Virus record (IMG/VR): IMGVR_UViG_3300031857_000844
Location: 1-31,972 of that record
Length of the DNA stretch: 31,972 nt
From: a virus
Direction: 5' to 3' (one strand)
Positions 24,009-30,367 of this stretch are shown here, piece by piece. Each line of letters begins with the position of its first letter. Within the stretch, counting starts at the first letter, position 1. The position numbers and the translations under genes are program-made. The notes below the pieces were generated by a model. That model was not told where the DNA came from. It was given only the letters and a program-made list of their open reading frames with translations, and searched no databases.

Positions 24009-26049
24009 AAAAGTACAAGAAGTTAACGACTGGGAAGAATTACCAATTGAAACGCAATCAGTTAACGACTGGGAAGAATTACCAATTGAATCCCCATCAT
24101 TGGAATCTAGTGTAAGTAAATTAAATCCTGCAGAGCAAGCTCTTGCTAACCAAATGAAAGGGAAAGCTGCTGCAATCACTGGAGGATTAGCTACTGAATT
24201 AACACGTAGAGGAGTTGTTGGTGCTGGACAGTATGGACTTGAAAAGATAGGAAAGCTAACTCCGCAAGAAATGGAAATGATATCTCAAGCTCCAGAAGAT
24301 TATAGAAAAGCTAGATCTTTTTCAGATCTTTTAGACCAATTTCAAGAACTAGGTCAGCAAACAAGACAAGCTGGTTTTGAAGCTAGAAGAAGAGGTGTTG
24401 AAAGTTTAAAAGGACTTGCACCTGTTAGTGGACAGGATATTATTCCTAGATTAGGTAATATCACTAAAGGTCCAATTATGGAACTTTCTCCAGAAGAAAT
24501 GCCACAAGCAAAAAAAATACCTAGTAAAAAAGCATTAGATTTTGAAAATTTATTAAAAGAAAAAGAAGCATTAGAAAATAAACTTGGAATTATTCAGGAA
24601 ACAGGAATTGAATCTATAGAAAGAAATAAAGAAATTAATTCTTTATCTGAAAAACTCAATAAAGTTAATTCTGAGTTAACAAAAACTATGCCAGAAGCTT
24701 CAAGATTTCCTACTGAAACAATATCACCAGATTTGAAGCAATTTGAAGAAGTTACGAATATTCCGGGAGAACTTTTACAAACTAGACCTGATTTACAGAA
24801 TAAAAAAATTCAAAAATCATTAGGATCAGTTTTAAAAGAAGAGATTGATTTTTTAAAAACAGGATCAATAACTCCGGAAAATGTTGCAAATTACGTTAGG
24901 AGCTTACAAGATGACTTAAGTTATAAAGTAGCTCCCAGTGAAACTGAAAAATTTAAACAAGAAATTGCTAGAAATGTTTCAGAATACTTAAAAGAATTAG
25001 AAGGGGCTGAAGGATATAAAAAAGGACAATCTCAGTCTCAAAAGGCCATACAACTTGAAAAAGGTATGAGAGAGTTTGGATTAGGGCTAGATACTGAAGG
25101 AAATATTAAAATTACAAATCCTAAAAAAATAGAAAATATCTATAAAACTGCAAACCAAAAAGAAATAGCTAGATTAAATAGGTATATCAATCAAGCACAA
25201 GAACTTCAATTAGAATTGAATGTCCCTTTACAGAGTGGAATAAATCCTGCTCAAATTGATAGATTTCAAACAGAATTACCTTTTTCCACTATTAAAAAAA
25301 CAGTAGAAGAAGCAAGAGATTTACCACTTATTTCAAGTGGTAAAAGAGCTTTAGGAGCCTCCGGTGGAGGGGCTTTAGGAGGAATTCCGGGATCTGTAGC
25401 AGGTTACTCTGGAGCAGGGGCACTTCCTACTGGTACAAAAGTACAAGAAGCTGTATCCTTAGCTAAAGGATCAAAAGCTTTTAAAGCAGCAGGAAAGGCA
25501 GCAAAATTTCTTGGACCTATAGGAGCCTTGGCATCAGCTGGGATGGCTTTTAAGGGAGTAGAAGAAGCGGGATTAGAGGGATTAGAAAAGTACGGAGTAA
25601 CAGCGGGAGAAGTTATAAATCCTATACCGTTTACAGATGTTACAGGTGCTTACATTGCTGGTAAAAAAGAATTAGAAAAGGGTGTTGTTCCAGCAGTAAA
25701 GGCGGCTGGAGAAGCTTACGTTAAACCATTTAAAGAAGCGTATCAAGAACCTACTAATATAGACTTCTCATCCGAAGCATTAAGAAGAATGGAGCGTGGA
25801 GAAACTATTCCAAAAGAAAAACAAGTTTTAGTATATAAAGGAACTTTAAAAGCTGATAATCCATCCGAGATATCTTCTATTACAAAAACTATGCAAGCTT
25901 CCCCAGACAAAGCATCTCAAGAATATAGCCGAGTTTTAAATCAAATCGTAGACGCACCAGCTTCTCAAAAAGAAGCCGTATTATTTGGGCTAAACCAACA
26001 ACCAGCATTCAGAGAGTTGGTAAGAAAAATTAAAGGCGAAGAGGAATAG
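23992..26049 (+). CDS. Large ejection protein candidate with glycine-zipper region
   Basis: 685 residues; ATG at 23,992 overlaps the previous gene by 17 bases. The first residues hold a 13-residue tandem repeat containing VNDWEELPIE twice (DNA repeat at 24,021-24,090). Residues about 180-390 are charged helices (LEFENLL-type, LKEKEALENKLGI, KEINSLSEKLNKVN). Residues about 446-525 are Gly/Ala-rich and hydrophobic (GASGGGALGGIPGSVAGYSG, KAAKFLGPIGALASAGMAFK), like a membrane-inserting zipper. A further helical part ends in REL-VRKIKGEEE. Position at the end of the ejection block and large size are consistent with the biggest internal core protein, but unlike T7 gp16 no lytic transglycosylase motif is visible. 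Function inferred. Confidence 0.68.
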   Translation: MESKNKKVQEVNDWEELPIETQSVNDWEELPIESPSLESSVSKLNPAEQALANQMKGKAAAITGGLATELTRRGVVGAGQYGLEKIGKLTPQEMEMISQAPEDYRKARSFSDLLDQFQELGQQTRQAGFEARRRGVESLKGLAPVSGQDIIPRLGNITKGPIMELSPEEMPQAKKIPSKKALDFENLLKEKEALENKLGIIQETGIESIERNKEINSLSEKLNKVNSELTKTMPEASRFPTETISPDLKQFEEVTNIPGELLQTRPDLQNKKIQKSLGSVLKEEIDFLKTGSITPENVANYVRSLQDDLSYKVAPSETEKFKQEIARNVSEYLKELEGAEGYKKGQSQSQKAIQLEKGMREFGLGLDTEGNIKITNPKKIENIYKTANQKEIARLNRYINQAQELQLELNVPLQSGINPAQIDRFQTELPFSTIKKTVEEARDLPLISSGKRALGASGGGALGGIPGSVAGYSGAGALPTGTKVQEAVSLAKGSKAFKAAGKAAKFLGPIGALASAGMAFKGVEEAGLEGLEKYGVTAGEVINPIPFTDVTGAYIAGKKELEKGVVPAVKAAGEAYVKPFKEAYQEPTNIDFSSEALRRMERGETIPKEKQVLVYKGTLKADNPSEISSITKTMQASPDKASQEYSRVLNQIVDAPASQKEAVLFGLNQQPAFRELVRKIKGEEE
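24021..24090 (+). repeat. 31-bp perfect tandem repeat, period 39 bp
   Basis: The 31 bases beginning AGTTAACGACTGGG occur at 24,021-24,051 and 24,060-24,090 without a mismatch, separated by 8 bases. They encode two copies of VNDWEELPIE near the start of the 685-residue ejection protein. Perfect identity at silent positions points to a recent duplication. The 39-bp period keeps the reading frame. Confidence 0.93.
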
Positions 26050-26051
26050 CT

Positions 26052-26321
26052 ATGAAAGAGAAGCTGGAAAAAATTGAAGAAAAGCTAGACAAAGTTGACG
26101 AGAAACTTTCCAGTATTGACGTAACTCTTGCCAAGCAAGCCAAGGACTTAGAACACCACATTTACCGCACAACACTAGCCGAAGAAAATTTAGACTTAAT
26201 TCGCCAAGAGATGGTTCCAGTTAAAAAGCACGTTGCTGTTATGGACGCAACTCTTAAAGTTATTGGCGCAATAGCTTCTATAGCTATGTTTATTATGGGC
26301 GCAGTAAAGCTTATTTTTTAG
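26052..26321 (+). CDS. XhlA-like holin-accessory membrane protein
   Basis: 89 residues, ATG 2 bases after the previous stop. Residues 1-40 are a charged coiled coil with heptads (LEKIEEKLDKVDEKLSSIDV then TLAKQAKDLEHHIYRT); residues 41-65 continue (ENLDLIRQEMVPVKKHVAVM); the last 22 residues (LKVIGAIASIAMFIMGAVKL) are one membrane segment. This layout, including I-D-V-T-L-x-x-Q and P-V-K-K-H-V, matches the small XhlA/haemolysin-type proteins that assist holins. It is the final gene of the plus-strand late operon, a usual place for lysis functions. No endolysin is visible in the window. Its last 11 bases overlap the end of the convergent gene 26,311-26,469. Confidence 0.75.
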   Translation: MKEKLEKIEEKLDKVDEKLSSIDVTLAKQAKDLEHHIYRTTLAEENLDLIRQEMVPVKKHVAVMDATLKVIGAIASIAMFIMGAVKLIF

Positions 26322-26469
26322 AACAAAACGCCCTAACCTTCACAGTCTTACTCTCCATCCCAACAAGCTTTTCAATGGCTTGCATGCAATTAACCATCGA
26401 TTCAAATTCTTGAGTTTCAAGCTCTACTGGAGTTGGTCCAGAAAGTAGCATAACGATTAAAATATACAT
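26311..26469 (-). CDS. Small secreted or membrane-anchored peptide with two cysteines
   Basis: 52 residues. I choose the ATG at 26,469 because AAAGGA lies 9 bases upstream; a GTG nine codons earlier has no such site. Sequence: hydrophobic start MYILIVMLLSGPTPVELETQ, then FESMVNCMQAIEKL, a short linker and VKVRAFCSKK. The first 12 residues could be a short signal or anchor. The two Cys (in VNC and AFC) suggest a disulfide in the periplasm. Small peptides with F-x-S-x-x-x-C and a terminal C-x-x are frequent in phages of Gram-negative bacteria, from memory, with unknown roles. It is the last gene of the minus-strand operon and overlaps the plus-strand gene 26,052-26,321 tail to tail. Confidence 0.62.
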   Translation of the reverse strand: MYILIVMLLSGPTPVELETQEFESMVNCMQAIEKLVGMESKTVKVRAFCSKK

Positions 26470-26482
26470 TACAATAATTCCT

Positions 26483-26899
26483 TTAAAAATCCACACTTAC
26501 AGCATGAGTTATTATTCCAATTGATACTAAGTTGTTCAAGTTCATTTCAAACGACTCAGTTTTAACTAAAGGAAGTTTGAAGTTAAATCCAACAACTGGA
26601 GTTATTCCATTGAAATGAGGGGGTATCATTCCTCTCTTCTCGAAAGTTTTTAAATTAGCGTTGTACCCACCAAGCATAAAATCAACGTTGTCATCAAGCC
26701 TGAAGCTTGAGACTGGTCCTACAATATTGCCACAGGCTGAATCTTTGCCCTTTAAAATACCTAGCTTGAAATCTTTATTTCCAGCCATAGCAATTACGTA
26801 TTCGTTATGTATTGTGCCAACATTATTTATAGTGTTGCAGTAATTAAGGCTTGGAGCCATGTAGTGATGAGTTATTCCCCCGTATATCAGTGAAACCAT
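26483..26899 (-). CDS. Possible outer-membrane beta-barrel protein lacking its own signal
   Basis: 138 residues; ATG at 26,899 with a very strong GGAGGAAAAGC directly ahead. The sequence consists of alternating strands and Gly/Asn turns: MVSLIYGGITHHYMAP, NYCNTINNVG, NEYVIAMAGN, FKLGILKGK, DNVDFMLGGYN, NGITPVVGFNFKLPL, and it ends HAVSVDF. A terminal Phe after alternating hydrophobic residues is the usual outer-membrane barrel signal. It begins at what looks like the first strand and has no signal peptide. The overlapping frame 26,844-27,002 does have a hydrophobic N-terminus, so the two may once have been one gene. PagP-like or acyloxyacyl-hydrolase-like small barrels encoded by phages are a possible comparison; no catalytic residues can be assigned. 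Confidence 0.6.
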   Translation of the reverse strand: MVSLIYGGITHHYMAPSLNYCNTINNVGTIHNEYVIAMAGNKDFKLGILKGKDSACGNIVGPVSSFRLDDNVDFMLGGYNANLKTFEKRGMIPPHFNGITPVVGFNFKLPLVKTESFEMNLNNLVSIGIITHAVSVDF

Positions 26900-27002
26900 G
26901 CTTTTCCTCCAGCCCAGCGTATAGCTTGTGACACGCTAAGAATCCTATCATGAAGGATAAAAACATGCAAGATATAAAAGTTCCCCAAGTCATGTCTTTC
27001 AT
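26844..27002 (-). CDS. Overlapping small hydrophobic (membrane or signal-like) reading frame
   Basis: 52 residues starting MKDMTWGTFISCMFLSFMIG and continuing FLACHKLYAGLEEKHGF. The ATG overlaps the TGA of the upstream gene (ATGA at 26,999-27,002), as for most genes of this operon, and the frame fills the otherwise empty 99-bp gap before overlapping the start of 26,483-26,899 by 56 bases in another frame. Residues 8-24 form one membrane or signal segment followed by A-C and Y-A-G, possible cleavage positions. No clear ribosome-binding site, so it depends on coupling. It may be a stand-alone membrane peptide, or the signal-peptide half of a secreted barrel protein whose frame has been shifted. 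Confidence 0.52.
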   Translation of the reverse strand: MKDMTWGTFISCMFLSFMIGFLACHKLYAGLEEKHGFTDIRGNNSSLHGSKP

Positions 27003-27550
27003 GACCCGACAATCCAGTGCTTTGTATTGGCTTTGTATTTTGGAAGTTCACTTGCTTCATATAATGCTTTGTCTAAGAACAATATTCTGTATTGGGGGTA
27101 TAGCATGAAGTATCCGTCCAGTGTCTGAACGGCATGAAGCTGTTTCCAATGGGTAGGATGTCTGGAGTATCCTTCTCCGACAAAATCAATGGTGAATAGA
27201 TAAGTACCTAATTTTGCATTTATCATAGTGGGGCGAACTTCACATTCAGCATACCTCAGACTTTCCATGCAAAACACATCAATGTCATCACTGATGCAGT
27301 CCCACATCTGAGCGTCAGGAAGCTGTAATTTGCCATTAATAACGTCTTCTCGAAACGTAATAGCATGTGCAGGAAGTCCTGTGAAAAGCGCACCTGTGTC
27401 CAATATAACACTAAACTGAAGGGCTTGATTCTGTCTTGCTCGCACAGACACTAAATGTCCACCAGTCTTCCCTTCTTTGTTGGAGTCGCAGTCAAAAAGG
27501 AAATAGTCCCAGACATATACTCGAATAGGAGGTAGATTAGCATTATTCAT
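26999..27550 (-). CDS. Unknown protein with retropepsin-like DTGA motif
   Basis: 183 residues; ATG at 27,550 with GGGAG 7 bases upstream, overlapping the preceding gene by 8 bases; a longer start lies in that gene. The N-terminal part reads PPIRVYVWDYFLFDCDSNKE then GGHLVSVRARQNQALQF. Residues 47-60 are SVILDTGALFTGLP: two hydrophobics, then D51-T-G-A, the active-site pattern of aspartic retropepsins. Further on come Trp/Cys-containing segments (MWDCISDDIDVFCMES), and FTIDFVGEGYSRHPTHWKQL. No second typical retropepsin hallmark (I-I/L-G-R/N) is obvious, so an enzyme cannot be claimed. Conserved-looking, soluble, no signal. I do not recognise a named family. Confidence 0.62.
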   Translation of the reverse strand: MNNANLPPIRVYVWDYFLFDCDSNKEGKTGGHLVSVRARQNQALQFSVILDTGALFTGLPAHAITFREDVINGKLQLPDAQMWDCISDDIDVFCMESLRYAECEVRPTMINAKLGTYLFTIDFVGEGYSRHPTHWKQLHAVQTLDGYFMLYPQYRILFLDKALYEASELPKYKANTKHWIVGS

Positions 27551-27734
27551 CTTCAGGCTCCCAAGCATTATCATTAACTCCGAAAGCAGGGAGTCTTACA
27601 GTTGGGGGCAACATGCCAGCTTTTTCTACAGCATCCAATACATCTTTTAAATCATCTTCCTCAAATAGGTAGTCTTGATAGAGTTTAGAATTAATAATAT
27701 TCTCAAGAATAGCTATCATCTCACTTCTTTTCAT
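27543..27734 (-). CDS. Small acidic protein with MKRSEM start
   Basis: 63 residues from the ATG at 27,734, overlapping the preceding gene by 14 bases. It begins MKRSEMIAILENIINSKLYQ, with charged helices and ends in AGMLPPTVRLPAFG plus an acidic tail WEPEDE. Small phage proteins starting M-K-R-S-E-M and carrying L-x-x-A/V-E-K/x-A-G-M-L/K-P-P are common in T7-like and other lytic phages and have no known function. The initiation could also be at the second Met (27,719), directly after the preceding stop, where AAGAAGTGAG precedes it; the family's usual start favours the first. Soluble, no Cys. Confidence 0.62.
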   Translation of the reverse strand: MKRSEMIAILENIINSKLYQDYLFEEDDLKDVLDAVEKAGMLPPTVRLPAFGVNDNAWEPEDE

Positions 27735-27912
27735 CTCTAACCAATACCTTATTGCCGTCAATGTCAAAAAACTCCATAGCTACAGATCCGTCCTCCAGCC
27801 ACTCCAATTTATAAGAGTTTACCAAATCTGGAGAATCAAACATGTCTTTTAAATCTTCCCAGTCTATATAGAACTGATTAGTTTCTTGGTCTTTTTTGAC
27901 TTTAAAATGCAT
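27721..27912 (-). CDS. Small acidic protein, unknown
   Basis: 63 residues from the ATG at 27,912, which overlaps the TGA of the preceding gene (TGATG); GAGGAG lies 2 bases ahead, and a GTG one codon earlier would be even closer. It reads MHFKVKKDQETNQFYIDWED, then LKDMFDSPDLVNSYKLEWLE and DGSVAMEFFDIDGNKVLVRD. Mixed alpha/beta, no membrane part, no Cys, no recognised family. Overlap with both neighbours indicates a translationally coupled chain. Confidence 0.58.
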   Translation of the reverse strand: MHFKVKKDQETNQFYIDWEDLKDMFDSPDLVNSYKLEWLEDGSVAMEFFDIDGNKVLVRDEKK

Positions 27913-28466
27913 CACTCCTCGCTTTCTGTAATGAGATCTTCAATTGTAGTATTTGTTATTTCATCAGAATTAGATACGTACTGGATTTCTTCAAAAGACT
28001 CAACCGTAATTCCCTTGGTGCAGTTATTCTGGATGTCGTAACGTCTTTTATAGTCGTCAGAGTTTATCTCTCTTTGGTCCCAAAAGCTATATGCCAGATT
28101 TCCCAGAGCCTTACTTTTTTCATTAAACTTAACAATTGCGGCTTCGACATCTTCAGGAAAGAATCCATTCTCGTTAAAAAACTTAACATTCTCAGGATTT
28201 TTTGTCATTCGTTTAGCTATTTTAAAGAGATGATTAGACTCAGAATCTGTGACAAAAGTAGAATGTACAAACTCTTTATAATAGGAATCTAGAAATTCTT
28301 TTTCTTCTGCGTTTAAAGGGCGTATTACACGCTCCCCGTCTAAGTTAAAAACTCCATTTACATACTCAGATTCTATAAAATCTTGCCTATGTAATCTGGC
28401 TCCTTTCTTACTCAAGTTCTGAAACTTTCTTTTGTGCTTTTTTACTTTTCCAATGTTGTTTGTCAT
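27912..28466 (-). CDS. Unknown basic-start protein
   Basis: 184 residues. N-terminus is strongly basic (MTNNIGKVKKHKRKFQNLSK then KGARLHRQDF), which could bind nucleic acid; then acidic and aromatic sequence EYVNGVFNLDGERVIRPLNA, KEFLDSYYKEFVHSTFVTDS, FFNENGFFPEDVEAAIVKFN, YSFWDQREINSDDYKRRYDI and an acidic tail. The ATG at 28,466 lies 59 bases inside the preceding gene with no good ribosome-binding site; AGAAAGGAG occurs after the preceding stop, which might serve a later non-ATG start such as the TTG at codon 18. I recall similar proteins (RPLN-x-E-E, QREINSxDYKRRYDIQNN) from other phages without assigned role. Function unknown. Confidence 0.6.
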   Translation of the reverse strand: MTNNIGKVKKHKRKFQNLSKKGARLHRQDFIESEYVNGVFNLDGERVIRPLNAEEKEFLDSYYKEFVHSTFVTDSESNHLFKIAKRMTKNPENVKFFNENGFFPEDVEAAIVKFNEKSKALGNLAYSFWDQREINSDDYKRRYDIQNNCTKGITVESFEEIQYVSNSDEITNTTIEDLITESEE

Positions 28467-28797
28467 ATTGTTTTGCAGCTTTTAGCAACTCCTCGTTAAC
28501 TTCAAATAGACCTTCTTTAAGCATGTAATATCTCTGGTTATTTCTTCGATAATCTGGAAAGTGTTTACCAAAAGTCTGAAAGAAAGTTATCTTCTTTGCT
28601 TTTCTTTTTGGCTGATCCACTCTCCAGATTGATCTGTAAATATAAAAAATCAAATAGTTTGGTATTGCTTGTGTTCCTGATTGAATTTCCAATTCGTTAA
28701 TAAAATCAAGAACATCTCTATTTTCAGACTTAGCCTTTACTTTAGAAGTTGACTTTTCCTGAACTAGCTTTAACAATTCCTCTATAGACTTTTCCAT
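28408..28797 (-). CDS. Predicted winged-helix-like DNA-associated protein
   Basis: 129 residues, ATG at 28,797 with AAGGTG upstream. After a helical N-terminus, residues about 30-95 read DVLDFINELEIQSGTQAIPN, YLIFYIYRSIWRVD, then basic PKRKAKKITFFQTFGKHFPD, YRRNNQRYYMLKEG. The layout (helix; G-x-x-x-I/V-P-x-x-x-I-Y-x-x-Y; basic turn; F-F-x-x-F-x-K-x-F; R-Y-Y-x-L) recalls winged-helix domains at the C-terminus of D5-type primase-helicases and small phage DNA-binding proteins. The end is Lys-rich. A structural DNA contact is inferred; it could equally be a small terminase-like or regulatory protein. It follows the protease gene by 9 bases. Confidence 0.6.
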   Translation of the reverse strand: MEKSIEELLKLVQEKSTSKVKAKSENRDVLDFINELEIQSGTQAIPNYLIFYIYRSIWRVDQPKRKAKKITFFQTFGKHFPDYRRNNQRYYMLKEGLFEVNEELLKAAKQYDKQHWKSKKAQKKVSELE

Positions 28798-28806
28798 TAT
28801 AGCACC

Positions 28807-29577
28807 TTAAAAAATTAAATTCAAATTCTTTCTTTTTAATTCTACAGCTCTTTTAATTTTTTCGATCTCCTCAGGCTTTACACTTCTGTTAAACTTAAAA
28901 CTTAGCGGAGCTGAGATTAAAGGACACTTAGAAAATTGTAAAGTTGCTATACCAAACGGAGTTCTAACATCTTGTTCGTAAGTTTCTCTCAGGAGATTAT
29001 CAGCACACTTCACGTTAGCCAAAGCATCTGCGTGTTTCTTGTCTACAGCTTCATTACCATTAAGCCACAGCTCATTCACAATAGCAGCGTCATAAGCTTC
29101 TTTGGTCATTCCAACTCTCTTAGAGGCTCGTTCTGACATTCCAGACAGGATTGACTGGATATGATTCACTCTAGAATTTAGCTCTCCGGGAACTTGTCCG
29201 GACACTCCGCTTAAGAAACCACGATGACTCATCAAAGTCCCAGAAGGAATAATGTACCGAGTTCCCAGCTCTTGAACAAACTGATATCCCATGGAAGCAG
29301 CAAAGATTGTGATAGTGTGGACAGGAATTCCTAAACTTTTAATTGAGTCTACAAATCGCAAGCCAGCTGTTACTGAACCTCCGGGAGTATCTAGAACTAA
29401 ATAGATAGGAGATGCTTTTAAAGACTTGGACATGATCTCTAAAGTCTTCTTAGACACAAGCTCTGAAGTTACTTGATCGTTAAATATAACAGAATTGTTT
29501 TCTGTCAGTGTAATGTTTACAGGTGCGGCATTAGCAATATTGCAGAGCAACGCCAATACTAACAAATACTTAATCAT
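28807..29577 (-). CDS. Secreted ClpP-like serine protease
   Basis: 256 residues; ATG with GGAGAA 6 bases upstream. Residues 1-17 (MIKYLLVLALLCNIANA) are a classic signal peptide, cleaved before APV. The body is a ClpP/crotonase-type fold: LVLDTPGGSVTAGLRFVD (residues 60-77, oxyanion loop GGS), ITIFAASMGYQF with the nucleophile Ser95, and SGTLMSHRGFLSG with His118. The third residue, Asp in ClpP, aligns with Glu169 in NELWLNGNEA. A C-terminal extension of about 60 residues follows. Cytoplasmic ClpP has no signal, so this enzyme probably acts in the periplasm or on the inner membrane's outer face. It might degrade host envelope proteins or block superinfection; these are inferences. It has its own short leader (29,578-29,654). 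Confidence 0.8.
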   Translation of the reverse strand: MIKYLLVLALLCNIANAAPVNITLTENNSVIFNDQVTSELVSKKTLEIMSKSLKASPIYLVLDTPGGSVTAGLRFVDSIKSLGIPVHTITIFAASMGYQFVQELGTRYIIPSGTLMSHRGFLSGVSGQVPGELNSRVNHIQSILSGMSERASKRVGMTKEAYDAAIVNELWLNGNEAVDKKHADALANVKCADNLLRETYEQDVRTPFGIATLQFSKCPLISAPLSFKFNRSVKPEEIEKIKRAVELKRKNLNLIF

Positions 29578-29592
29578 GAATTCTCCAATAAT

Positions 29593-29616
29593 AAAAAAAC
29601 AAACGTAATTGTTTGT
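29593..29616 (-). terminator. Weak terminator-like hairpin in protease leader
   Basis: Read on the minus strand, ACAAAC and GTTTGT form a 6-bp stem around AATTAC, followed by a T-run. The stem is AT-rich, so termination would be partial at most. It lies 16 bases before the protease start and could lower read-through from the upstream genes or act as a leader structure. Confidence 0.35.
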
Positions 29617-29627
29617 GTCTAAGTTAT

Positions 29628-29636
29628 ATCATAGCA
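29628..29636 (-). promoter_or_regulatory. Possible host-type extended -10 element
   Basis: On the minus strand the leader contains TGCTATGAT, an extended -10 sequence of bacterial sigma-70 promoters, 51 bases before the protease ATG. No good -35 is found at 16-18 bases, but extended -10 promoters can do without one. The weak hairpin at 29,593-29,616 lies between it and the gene. Confidence 0.3.
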
Positions 29637-29654
29637 TGTAAGAAAAAACAATAT

Positions 29655-29978
29655 TTATTTCTTACAACCTCCTACTAAAATAACTCCGTTCTCAAATCCA
29701 CCTCTTTCTAAGAACTTAGCTTCCCTTTTTGAGAATACTAAGTCAACTATATCTTGGTTGATAGCTAACGCCTTTATAACCTCTAAAAGATCTCCGATTT
29801 CTTCAGCCAACTCTTCTACGTTCTTTGCTTCTACAACTTCGTTCGCTTCTTCCAACACTTTGTTTTTTATAAACCCAAGCAATTCTTCCTGAGACGCAAT
29901 TCTAGTGTTTAAAGTTTCGCCTCGTTCCTTCAATACAAAGTCAGCAATCTTGTCACGAATGAGCTTTTCGTCAGTCAT
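29655..29978 (-). CDS. MazG-like nucleotide pyrophosphohydrolase
   Basis: 107 residues; ATG overlaps the previous TGA (ATGA) with AAGGAG 8 bases upstream. KLIRDKIADFV at residues 5-15 is the start typical of the small all-alpha NTP pyrophosphatases (the COG4997-type branch of the MazG superfamily). The metal-binding residues are visible as EEANE (Glu43, Glu44, Glu47) and EEIGD (Glu60, Asp63), followed by an amphipathic helix LLEVIKAL. Such enzymes cleave nucleoside triphosphates to monophosphates and are thought to remove non-canonical nucleotides; phage MazG homologues have also been linked with ppGpp levels. Cytoplasmic, soluble. It lies between the HNH nuclease and the protease, within the early-type operon. 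Confidence 0.82.
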   Translation of the reverse strand: MTDEKLIRDKIADFVLKERGETLNTRIASQEELLGFIKNKVLEEANEVVEAKNVEELAEEIGDLLEVIKALAINQDIVDLVFSKREAKFLERGGFENGVILVGGCKK

Positions 29979-30367
29979 TTCTTATTCTCCTTCCTAGCCT
30001 TTACCCTGTCAACACGTTCTTCTAAGCTCTTGCTCTTGTGGCAAATCCAACAAATATTCTGGACATTATCCTCTTCGCAAAACATTCTGGAGATTATTTT
30101 GTTCCAGTCTTTTTCTTTTCCAGAGTCTTCGACCGCTACAACTGGCTGTATATGATCAGCGTCCATTCTACCAGCAATGGCAGTAGGATGCTCTATTTGA
30201 ATAAGCTCAATCGATCTTTTTCCCGTGTAAATGATCTGATCACACAAAGGACACTGATGTAATTCAGGGCCTATCTTAGTCTTTTTTTTCGCTTTCAATA
30301 TTGGGGGCCACTGTTTTGTCAGCTTTCTTAGTGCTGACATTATTTTGGCTTCGAATCTCTTGTCCAT
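29975..30367 (-). CDS. HNH endonuclease-type protein
   Basis: 130 residues. A basic N-terminus (LRKLTKQWPPILKAKKKTKI) is followed by a zinc pair CPLC (Cys39, Cys42), the HNH core MDADHIQPVV (Asp71-His72), an insert KEKDWNKIISRMFCEEDN, and NVQNICWICHKSKS (Cys106, Cys109, His110). The arrangement C-x2-C ... D-H-I-x-P-V ... N-V-Q-x-x-C-x2-C-H-x-x-K is that of phage HNH nucleases with a structural zinc. It could nick or cut DNA for packaging or recombination, or be a mobile free-standing homing enzyme. It begins 92 bases inside the preceding gene and has only a poor ribosome-binding site, so the exact start (ATG at 30,367 or at 30,340) is uncertain. Confidence 0.78.
   Translation of the reverse strand: MDKRFEAKIMSALRKLTKQWPPILKAKKKTKIGPELHQCPLCDQIIYTGKRSIELIQIEHPTAIAGRMDADHIQPVVAVEDSGKEKDWNKIISRMFCEEDNVQNICWICHKSKSLEERVDRVKARKENKK

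Noticed and set aside
24021-24090. CRISPR-like repeat
   Set aside because: Only two copies, 8-bp spacing, inside a coding frame and encoding a tandem peptide repeat.
28074-28292. Plus-strand frame opposite the gene at 27,912
   Set aside because: Opposite an operon gene, without ribosome-binding site or neighbour support.
29975-30367. Group I intron with the HNH nuclease as its homing enzyme
   Set aside because: No interrupted gene is visible around it and the flanking genes form a continuous overlap chain.
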